A stretch of 34,731 bases of DNA from a virus, in the IMG/VR virus record IMGVR_UViG_3300042448_001637, positions 1-34,731 of that record; one strand, given 5' to 3'. Under the pieces are notes generated by a model. That model saw only the letters and a program-made list of their open reading frames with translations. It had not been told where the DNA came from and ran no database searches. Of this stretch, positions 1 through 12,000 are shown one piece after another. A program made the position numbers and the translations under genes. The first letter of the stretch is position 1. The number at the start of each line of letters is the position of its first letter.

Positions 1-3000
1 AGCTGTTGCTGAAGAACCTGACAATCTTGATGAACCGTTTGTACCAGCGGTACCAGTTGTTCCTGAAGAACCACTTGATGCGCTTGACCCACTTAATTGT
101 GACAATCCCGATAAACCAGCAGTACCATTTGTACCCGTAGAACCTGAAGACGCTGAAGTACCGCTCGATCCACTATTTGCGGATTGACCACTTGTACCAG
201 CGCTACCTGAAGATGCTGATGAACCTGATGAACCTGATGTTCCTGAAGTTGCACTTGATCCAGCACTACCTGAAGATCCGCTTAACTGAGACAATCCTGA
301 TGTACCAACCGTTCCTGATGTTGCTGAAGAGCCTGATGTAGCTGAGCTACCTGAGTTAGCTGAAGCACCTGAAGTTCCGTTAGAACCTGTAGATCCTGAA
401 GAACCAGATGTTCCGCTTGATCTACTTAATGATGATTGGCCATCAGTTCCTGAAGTACCAGTTGAACCTGATGAACCAGAAGTTCCTGAAGTATCACTTA
501 ACGCTGATTGACCGTCCGTACCTGAAGTACCTGACGTTCCAGCTGTTGCTGAAGACCCACTTAATCTACCTAAACCTGAGGTACCATTTGTACCTGAAGT
601 TGCGGAAGATCCTGAAGTTGCGGAAGAACCACTATTTGCTGAAGCACCTGAAGTTCCGTTAGAACCAGTCGATCCAGAAGAACCCGATGTTGCTGAAGAA
701 CCAGCAGAACCACTTAACGCTGAAGAACCTGCTGTTCCTGAAGTCCCAGAAGAACCTGCGCTACCAGCTGAACCACTTAACGCTGAAGAACCAACTGTAC
801 CAGACGTACCAGAAGATGCTGATGAACCTGAAGTTCCAGCAGAACCTGAAAGTTGACTTAAACCTGAAGTACCGATTGTACCTGAAGTAGCTGAGCTACC
901 TGAAGTTGCTGAAGAACCTGAATTAGCAGATGCTCCGTTTGTACCATTTGTACCTGTACTACCTGAACTACCTGATGTACCAGAACTTCTACTTAATGAA
1001 GACTGACCATCTGTACCATTTGTTCCTGAAGACCCAGAGGTTCCTGAAGAACCTGAAGATCTACTCAAACCTGAGGTACCGTTTGTTCCTGAAGAACCGC
1101 TAGATGCTGAAGAACCGCTTAATTGAGATAATCCTGAGTTACCAGCTGTTCCATTTGAACCGCTTGTACCAGAAGTCGCTGAAGAACCAGCAGATCCACT
1201 TGAACCACTTAATGAACTTAAACCAGATGTACCCGCAGTACCACTTGTAGCAGAGCTACCAGCTGTTGCTGAAGAACCTGAATTAGCAGATGCTCCGTTT
1301 GTACCGTTTGTACCCGTAGAACCACTTGAACCAGATGTACCAGAACTTCTACTTAACGCTGATGCACCATCCGTACCCGCTGATCCTGAAGAACCAGAAG
1401 AACCTGATGTACCACTTGTTGCTGAAGTACCCGCTGAGCCTGAGCTACCACTTAATTGTGATACTCCAGATGTTCCAGCTGTTCCTGATGTTGCGGAACT
1501 ACCAGCTGTTGCTGAAGAACCACTATTTGAACTTAATCCTGACGTACCGTTTGTTCCAGTTGATCCTGAAGAACCAGCAGTTCCCGATGATCCAGAACTT
1601 CTACTTAATCCAGAAAGACCATCTGTACCTGAAGTTCCCGTAGAACCTGAAGAACCAGATGTACCTGAAGTATCACTTAAAGCAGACACACCGTCTGTAC
1701 CTGAAGTACCTGACGTTCCAGCTGTTGCTGAAGAACCACTTAATCTACCTAATCCCGAAGTACCAGCAGTACCACTTGTAGCAGATGAACCTGATGTTGC
1801 TGAAGAACCACTATTTGCGCTTGCACCTGAAGTACCAGTAGACCCTGTTGAACCACTAGAACCTGATGTTGCTGAAGAACCCGCAGAACCGCTTAAACCT
1901 GAAGATCCAGCTGTTCCTGAAGTCGCACTAGACCCTGATGAACCTGAACTACCAGCTGAACCACTTAACGCTGAAGAACCAACTGTACCCGTTGTACCTG
2001 ATGTACCACTTGATGCAGATGTTCCTGAAGAACCACTATTTGAAGATAAACCAGAAGTACCGTTTGTACCAGTCGATCCTGAAGACCCACTAGAACCTGA
2101 CGTACCGCTTGATTTGCTTAATGCTGAAGCGCCATCAGTACCAGATGTACCACTTGAACCTGAAGAACCAGATGTACCTGAAGTCGCAGATGTACCAGCA
2201 GATCCAGAAGAACCTGATAATTGAGACAATCCAGATGTACCAACTGTACCTGAAGTAGCAGATGAACCAGAGGTTGCTGATGAACCGCTATTTGCTGAAG
2301 CACCATTTGTACCGTTTGATCCAGTTGAACCACTTGAACCAGATGTTCCTGAAGATCTACTTAACGATGATTGACCATCAGTTCCTGAAGTTCCTGTTGA
2401 TCCTGAAGAACCACTTGTTCCAGAAGTATCGCTTAAAGCTGATTGGCCATCTGTACCTGAAGTACCCGATGTACCAGCTGTTGCTGAAGAACCTGATAAT
2501 CTACCTAAACCTGAAGTACCATTTGTACCTGAAGTTGCGGAAGAACCAGATGTAGCTGAACTACCAGAGTTTGCCGATAAACCGCTTGTACCAGCTGAAC
2601 CTGAAGAACCACTTGTTCCCGCTGTTGCTGAAGAACCAGCTGAACCACTAGAACCACTTAACGCTGAAGAACCAACTGTACCTGCCGAACCTGAAGTTGC
2701 TGATGTACCGCTTGTTGCAGAAGAGCCACTATTTGAAGATAAACCAGATGTACCGTTTGTACCTGTTGATCCTGAACTTCCACTTGTACCTGAACTTCTA
2801 CTTAAAGCAGATGCTCCGTCAGTACCAGCAGATCCTGAAGATCCACTTGATCCTGATGTACCTGAAGTCGCAGATGTACCAGCAGATCCAGAAGAACCTG
2901 ATAATTGAGACAATCCAGATGTACCAACTGTACCTGAAGTAGCAGATGAACCAGAGGTTGCTGATGATCCAGAATTAGCACTTAATCCTGATGTTCCAGC

Positions 3001-6000
3001 TGAACCAGTACTTCCTGAAGAAGCTGATGTACCCGCTGAACCAGAAGATGCACTTAAACCACTAGAACCTGATGTTCCTGAAGTCGCAGAAGAACCCGCA
3101 CTACCAGCAGAACCGCTTAATGCTGAACTACCTGATGTACCAGTTGTACCTGAAGTTGCTGAAGAACCTGAAGTTGCTGATGAACCACTATTTGAAGATA
3201 AACCTGATGTACCGTTTGTACCAGTTGATCCACTTGAACCTGAAGAACCTGAAGTTCCTGAAGATTTACTTAATGCTGATTGACCGTCTGTTCCTGAAGT
3301 TCCAGTTGATCCACTTGAACCAGAAGTTCCAGACGTATCACTTGTAGCAGAAACACCATCTGTACCTGAAGTACCAGATGTTCCAGCTGTTGCTGAAGAA
3401 CCACTTAGTCTTGATAAACCTGAAGTACCAATTGTACCTGAAGTTGCTGAAGAACCTGAAGTTGCTGATGAACCACTATTTGCACTAACACCTGATGTAC
3501 CAGCAGTACCTGTAGATCCAGAAGAACCTGAAGTTGCTGAACTACCACTTAATGCGCTAGCCCCTGAAGTTCCAGCCGAACCACTTGAACCTGAAGTTGC
3601 TGATGTTCCAGCTGAACCTGAAGTTGCTGATAGACCTGAAGAACCTGCGGTTCCTGAAGTTGCTGATGTTCCAGCTGAACCTGCACTACCACTTAATGCT
3701 GAGCTACCTGATGTACCAGTTGTACCTGAAGTTGCTGAAGAACCTGAAGTTGCTGATGAACCACTATTTGAAGATAAACCTGATGTACCGTTTGTACCAG
3801 TTGATCCTGAAGATCCGCTTGAACCAGATGTACCTGAAGATCTACTTAAACCTGATTGACCATCAGTTCCTGATGTACCTGTAGAACCACTTGATCCAGA
3901 AGTTCCTGATGTATCACTTAATGCCGATTGACCGTCCGTACCTGAAGTACCTGACGTTCCAGCTGTTGCTGAAGACCCACTTAATCTACCTAAACCTGAA
4001 GTACCGTTTGTACCTGAAGTCGCTGATGAACCACTTGTTGCTGAACTACCACTATTTGCTGAAGCACCTGAAGTACCAGTAGAACCAGTCGATCCAGAAG
4101 AACCCGATGTTGCTGATGAACCTGCGCTACCACTCAACGCTGAACTACCAGAAGTACCTGTTGTTCCAGAAGTTGCTGATGAACCTGCACTACCTGAAGA
4201 AGCGCTCAATCCTGAGCTACCAGCTGTTCCTGAAGTAGCAGAGCTACCTGAAGTTGCTGAAGATCCGCTTAATTGAGATAAACCATTTGTACCAGCAGTA
4301 CCAGTTGTACCAGAAGATGCTGACGTACCACTTGATCCACTATTTGCAGCTAAACCTGAAGTACCATTTGTACCAGAGGTTGCTGATGAACCAGAACTCG
4401 CTGAAGTTCCTGAAGATGCTGAAGCTCCTGAAGAACCGTTAGAACCTGTTGAACCAGAAGTACCAGAAGTAGCCGAAGAACCAGACGATGAACTCAATCC
4501 TGAAGACCCTGCGGTTCCTGAAGTCGCTGAAGAACCAGAAGATGCACTTGAACCTGAATCACCCGATCTACCAGAAGTACCTGTTGTACCTGAAGTAGCA
4601 GAAGATCCTGATGTAGCAGAAGAACCAGAGTTAGCACTTATACCTGAAGTACCTGCGCTACCAGCTGACCCACTCGTTGCTGATGTTCCTGATGTAGCTG
4701 AAGAACCACTCAATGCGCTAGAACCTGATGTTCCTGAAGATGCTGATGATCCACTAGAACCTGATGTTCCTGATGTAGCTGAAGATGCAGAAGCACCTGA
4801 ACTACCCGCAGTTCCTGAAGATGCTGAAGAACCAGCTGAACCTGAAGTACCGCTTGTTGCTGAACTACCTGATGTAGCGGAGCTACCACTATTAGCACTT
4901 AAACCTGATGTACCGTTTGTACCCGATGTTGCACTTGAACCTGAAGATGCTGATGTACCGCTTGATGCGCTTAAACCAGATGATCCATTAGATCCAGATG
5001 ACCCAGCAGTACCAGAAGTTGCTGATGAACCTGAAGATGCTGATAAACCTGAGCTACCAGCTGTTCCACTTGTTGCTGAAGTACCCGCACTACCAGCTGA
5101 GCCACTCAATGCAGAGCTACCAGAAGTACCTGTTGTTCCTGAAGTAGCTGAGCTACCTGAAGTTGCGGATGAACCACTATTACCTGATAAACCAGATGTT
5201 CCATTAGAACCAGCAGAACCTGAGGTTGCTGAAGTTCCTGATGAAGCACTTGATCCACTATTTGCACTAGAACCTGAAGTACCAGCAGAACCTGAACTAC
5301 CAGATGTACCTGAAGTAGCTGAAGATCCACTTGAACCTGAAGTTCCTGAACTATTACTATTACCTGATGAACCAGCTGTTCCTGAAGATGCTGATGATCC
5401 GCTTGAACCATTTGAACCTGAGGTTGCTGAAGAACCTGAAGTTGCACTTGATCCGCTATTTGCGCTTAAACCTGAAGTACCATTTGTACCACTTGTTGCT
5501 GAACTACCACTTGATGCTGAAGTTCCAGAAGATGCTGAAGCACCTGAAGTACCAGCAGAACCAGAAGATGCTGAAGTCCCTGATGTTGCGCTTGATCCTG
5601 ATGAAGCGGATAAACCAGAAGAGCCAGCCGTACCACTTGTGGCAGAGCTACCTGAAGTTGCAGACGAACCTGAATTAGAACTCAAACCTGATGTACCGTT
5701 TGTACCCGATGTTGCACTTGATCCTGATGAAGCGGATGTTCCCGATGAAGCACTCAATCCTGATGAACCGTTAGAACCAGTTGACCCTGAGGTTCCTGAT
5801 GTCGCAGAACTTCCTGATGAAGAACTTAAACCAGAAGACCCAGCTGTACCTGAAGTAGCGGAGCTACCTGAAGTCGCAGATGAACCGCTATTTGCTGACA
5901 ATCCCGATGTACCGTTTGTACCAGAGGTTGCAGATGAACCAGATGTTGCTGAGGATCCGCTTAAAGCAGATGCCCCACTTGTACCAGCTGAACCTGAAGA

Positions 6001-9000
6001 ACCACTTGTTGCTGAAGAACCACTTGTTGCTGAAGAACCTGAATTAGCACTCAATCCTGACGTACCATTTGTACCAGTACTACCAGAAGAACCTGAAGAA
6101 CCTGAATCAGCACTTTGACCAGATGTTCCTTTGGAACCTGTTGAACCAGCAGAACCACTTGATCCTGAAGATCCAGAAGTTGAACTTAAACCAGAAGATC
6201 CAGATGTACCTGAAGTTGCTGATGAACCTGAAGTAGCAGAGCTACCACTATTTGAACTCAACCCAGATGTACCATTTGTACCTGAAGTTGCGGAACTACC
6301 AGAAGATGCGGATGTACCAGAAGATGCTGAAGCACCTGAAGAACCATTAGAACCAGAAGATCCAGATGTTCCTGAAGTTGCTGAAGACCCACTTGAAGCA
6401 GATAAACCAGAACTTCCAGTGGTACCACTTGTAGCAGAGCTACCTGATGTTGCTGAAGATCCACTTAATGCACTTAAACCACTTGTACCATTTGTACCTG
6501 AAGTCGCAGATGAACCAGAAGAAGCAGATGTTCCTGAAGATGCTGATGCACCTGATGAACCTGCTGATCCTGAAGAACCAGCTGTTCCTGATGTAGCTGA
6601 ACTACCAGAACTTGCACTCAACCCTGATGAACCTGCGGTTCCAGAAGTTGCTGAAGACCCTGATGTAGCGGAGCTACCACTATTTGAAGATAATCCTGAT
6701 GTACCATTTGTACCTGATGTAGCTGAGCTACCTGATGTACCTGACGAACCAGAACTATTACTATTTCCACTCGAACCTGCGGTTCCTGAAGAAGCTGAAC
6801 TTCCTGAAGAACCTGATGTACCGCTTGTTGCTGATGACCCACTTGTAGCAGATGACCCTGAATTTGCGGCTAAACCTGAAGTACCATTTGTACCTGAAGT
6901 TGCTGAAGATCCACTTGAAGCAGATGTTCCTGAAGAAGCTGAAGCACCACTTGAACCAGCTGAACCTGAAGAACCCGAAGTTCCACTTGTAGCAGATGAA
7001 CCAGAACTTGCGCTTAAACCTGAACTTCCAGCTGTTCCTGACGTAGCAGAGCTACCTGAAGTTGCTGAAGAACCACTATTTGAACTCAATCCCGAAGTAC
7101 CGTTTGTTCCACTTGTAGCAGAAGAACCAGAACTTGCTGATGTACCTGAAGAAGCTGAAGCACCTGAAGAACCAGCTGATCCACTTGTACCTGAAGTACC
7201 TGAAGAAGCTGAACTTCCAGATGATGCACTTAAACCTGAAGATCCAGCTGTCCCTGAGGTAGCAGAGCTACCAGAAGTTGCTGAAGAACCACTATTAGCG
7301 GCTAAACCAGAAGTACCATTTGTACCAGAAGTAGCCGAACTACCACTTGATGCAGAAGTTCCTGAAGATGCTGACGCACCACTTGACCCAGCTGAACCTG
7401 AAGATCCTGATGTCGCAGAAGTTCCTGAAGAACCAGCTGAACCCGAACTACCTGAATTAGCGGCTAAACCAGAAGTACCATTTGTACCTGAAGTAGCTGA
7501 ACTACCAGACGATGCTGATGTTCCTGAAGAAGCGGAAGCCCCTGATGAACCAGCAGAACCTGTTGAACCTGAAGTTCCACTTGTTGCTGAAGACCCAGCA
7601 GAAGAACTTAAACCTGAAGATCCAGCCGTACCACTTGTAGCAGAGCTACCTGAAGTTGCTGAAGACCCACTATTACCTGATAAACCACCAGTACCATTTG
7701 TTCCTGAAGAACCTGAAGTTCCTGATGTAGCTGAAATAGCTGAAATACCATCAGCACCATCAACCCCACTTGAACCTGAAGTTCCTGATGAACCAGATGT
7801 TTTACTTGAACCACTTAAACCACTTGTACCTGTTGTACCCGAAGTTGCTGATGAACCACTTGTAGCAGATGATCCTGAATTAGCTGATAAACCACTTGTA
7901 CCAGCTGTTCCTGAAGTTGCAGATGAACCAGATGATGCTGATGTTCCTGAAGATGCTGATGCACCTGAAGAACCAGCAGAACCGCTTGATCCAGCTGTAC
8001 CAGAAGTTCCTGAAGAAGCGGATGACCCACTTGAACCACTATTAGCCGCCAATCCTGAGGTACCATTTGTACCTGAAGTAGCAGAAGAACCAGATGATGC
8101 TGATGTTCCTGAAGAAGCAGATGCCCCTGATGAACCTGATGTAGCTGACGTACCACTTGTAGCTGAAGAACCACTAGTTGCAGATGTGCCTGAAGAAGCT
8201 GATGATCCTGATGTAGCTGAACTACCACTTAATGCAGAAGCCCCACTTGTACCAGCTGAACCTGAACTACCTGATGTAGCTGAAGTTGCTGATGAACCAC
8301 TATTAGCGGCTAAACCTGAGGTACCGTTTGTACCTGAAGTCGCTGACGAACCCGATGATGCACTTAAGCCTGAAGAACCCGCAGTTCCTGAAGTTGCAGA
8401 TGTACCTGAAGAAGCTGACGCTCCTGATGAACCATTAGAACCTGAAGTTGCAGAGCTACCTGAAGTTGCTGATGATCCTGAGTTTGCTGATAAACCAGAA
8501 GTACCATTTGTACCTGTAGAACCAGCTGTTCCTGAAGAACCTGAAAATTGACTTAAACCTGACGCACCAGCAGTACCATTTGTACCAGTTGATCCTGAGG
8601 AACCGCTTGATCCAGATGTTCCTGACGTTGATGACAAATTACTATCCCCACCAATACCTGATGTTCCAGTTGAACCCGAACTACCTGAAGTTCCTGACGT
8701 TGATGACAAATTACTTTCACCATCTATACCTAAAGTACCATTTGATCCACTTGACCCTGATGTACCTGAAGAAGAACTATCACCACTTATACCTGAAGTT
8801 CCATTGGAACCATCGTTTCCTGAAGAACCATCTGTACCAGTTGAACCTGATTCACCTGACAATCCAGATGTTCCAAAACTACCGTCATTTCCTGAAGAAC
8901 CGTCAGACCCAGTTGACCCAGACGTACCTGATTGACCAGATGTGCCATAAGATCCATCATTTCCTGAAGAACCGTCACTACCTGTGCTACCACTTTCACC

Positions 9001-12000
9001 ACTTAAACCTGAAGTACCGTTAGAACCATCTACACCTGATAAACCAGATGTACCATCTGAACCTGAGACCCCACTTACGCCATTAACACCATTTAAACCT
9101 GAAGAACCATCACTACCATTTGAACCTGACTCCCCACTTTGACCACTTGTACCAAATGAACCGTCTGCTCCTGAAGAACCATCGGACCCTGTAGAACCCG
9201 ATTCACCAGAAACACCAGAAGTTCCATTAGAACCATCATTTCCTGAAGATCCATCGGACCCTGTGCTTCCAGATTCCCCTGAAACACCTGAAGTCCCATT
9301 GGAACCATTATCACCACTACTACCATCGGATCCTGTAGAACCACTTTCACCACTTAAACCTGAAGTTCCATTGGAACCATTATCACCACTAGATCCATTG
9401 CTACCAGTACTTCCAGATTCACCAGAAACACCACTCGTACCAAAACTACCATCGTTACCTGATGTACCATCTGAACCAGTTGACCCCGATTCGCCTGATT
9501 GGCCTGAAGTTCCAAACGATCCGTCATTTCCTGAAGAACCGTCAGTACCTGTACTACCAGATTCACCTGATATACCACTTGTTCCGTTAGAACCGTCATT
9601 TCCTGAAGAACCATCTGAACCAGTTGACCCTGATTCACCAGAAACACCTGAAGTTCCATTGGAACCATTATCACCGCTACTACCATTAGTACCTGTTGAT
9701 CCAGATTCACCTGACAATCCTGAAGTACCAAAACTACCGTCAGCACCACTTGAACCATCACTACCTGTACTACCAGATTCCCCTGATTGACCAGATGTTC
9801 CGAAAGAACCATCTAAACCACTCGATCCATCTGTTCCAGTTGAACCAGATTCACCACTTAAACCTGAAGTCCCGTTAGAACCATCGTTACCTGAACTTCC
9901 ATCTGTTCCAGTCGATCCACTTTCACCTGATTGACCAGAAGTACCAAAACTACCATCCGCTCCTGAAGAACCGTCAGAACCTGTACTACCTGACTCACCA
10001 CTTAAACCACTTGTACCAAATGAACCATCATTTCCTGAAGATCCATCTGTTCCAGTCGATCCACTTTCACCTGATAGACCTGAGGTTCCGAATGAACCGT
10101 CATTACCTGACGTACCGTCACTACCTGTAGATCCTGATTCACCACTTAAACCTGAAGTTCCGTTGGAACCATCATTACCACTACTACCGTCTGTACCATT
10201 ACTACCAGATTCACCAGAAACACCACTCGTACCAAAACTACCATCATTTCCTGAAGATCCATCGGATCCTGTGGAACCACTTTCACCACTTATACCTGAA
10301 GTTCCGAAGGAACCATCGTTTCCTGAAGAACCATCTGTGCCCGTAGAACCACTTTCGCCTGAAACACCACTTGTACCAAATGACCCATTTTCACCACTAC
10401 TACCATCTGTACCTGTTGATCCTGATTCACCTGAAACACCAGAAGTACCAAAACTACCATCATTTCCTGAAGAACCATCTGATCCCGTTGAACCAGATGT
10501 TCCTGACTCACCAGAAGTTCCGAATGAACCATCATTTCCTGAAGATCCATTGGATCCCGTAGATCCTGATTCACCACTTAAACCACTTGTACCAAATGAA
10601 CCATCAACACCAGATAATCCAGATGTACCATCTGATCCAGAGATACCCGAACTACCATCAACACCATTTAAACCAGAAGTACCAGTTGAGCCTGATTCAC
10701 CAGAAACCCCCGAAGTACCAAAACTACCATCCGCTCCTGAAGAACCGTCAGAACCAGTTGATCCTGATTCACCTGATAAACCAGAAGTTCCGTTGGAACC
10801 CTCATTTCCTGAACTTCCATCTGTTCCAGTGCTACCACTTTCACCTGATATACCACTTGTCCCAAAACTACCGTCATTACCTGAAGTACCATCAGAACCA
10901 GTACTACCTGACTCGCCACTTATACCAGAAGTTCCGTTGGAACCCTCATTTCCTGAACTTCCATCTGTTCCAGTGCTACCACTTTCACCTGATATACCAC
11001 TTGTCCCAAAAGATCCGTCATTTCCACTACTACCGTCAGAACCCGTACTACCAGATTCACCAGAAACACCACTCGTACCAAAACTACCATCATTTCCTGA
11101 AGATCCATCTGTACCAGTCGATCCGCTTTCACCGCTTATACCTGAAGTTCCGTTGGAACCATCATTCCCCGAAGTACCATCTGTTCCAGTCGATCCACTT
11201 TCACCACTTTCACCTGAAGTTCCGTTGGAACCATCATTCCCCGAAGAACCGTTAGTACCCGTACTACCAGATTCACCTGACAATCCAGAGGTTCCAAAAG
11301 AACCGTCATTACCTGAAGAACCATCGGATCCTGTAGAACCGCTTTCACCTGAAATACCAGAAGTTCCGTTGGAACCGTCATTTCCTGAACTACCATCAGT
11401 TCCAGTTGAACCACTTTCACCTGAAATACCACTTGTTCCAAAACTACCGTCATTACCTGAAGATCCATTGGATCCTGTAGATCCTGACTCACCACTTAAA
11501 CCACTTGTACCAAATGAACCATCATTTCCTGAAGATCCATCGGACCCTGTGCTTCCAGATTCCCCTGAAACACCTGAAGTCCCATTGGAACCATTATCAC
11601 CACTACTACCATCTGTACCTGTTGATCCGCTTTCGCCTGATTGACCAGATGTTCCGAATGAACCATCAGCACCCGATAAACCGTCTGTGCCAGTGCTACC
11701 ACTTTCTCCACTTATACCTGAAGTTCCATTGGAACCGTCATTACCACTTTCACCTGAAGTTCCGTTGCTTCCACTTTCACCCGATTGACCACTTGTACCA
11801 AAACTACCGTCATTTCCTGAAGAACCGTCAGTACCTGTGCTACCAGATTCTCCTGATTGACCAGATGTTCCAAAACTACCATCATTTCCTGAAGAACCGT
11901 CAGAACCTGTTGATCCAGACTCACCTGACAACCCTGAAGTACCAAAACTACCATCAACACCAGATAATCCAGATGTACCATCTGAACCTGAAACACCAGA

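Noticed and set aside
408-4442. Plus-strand frames full of Leu, Tyr, Asn and Lys, and minus-strand frames full of Val, Gln and Leu in the first 13 kb.
   Set aside because: Other-frame readings of the same repeat; no domain, no start context, and they begin and end at random.
6131-8551. An 806-codon plus-strand frame rich in Pro, Glu, Val and Ala, plus shorter plus-strand frames of the same kind (5639, 9263, 10163).
   Set aside because: They are antisense shadows of the collagen-like repeat: Gly codons GGN read as xCC-derived Pro on the other strand, and stops are absent because of the repeat composition. The minus frame has a start, an anchor domain and continuity.
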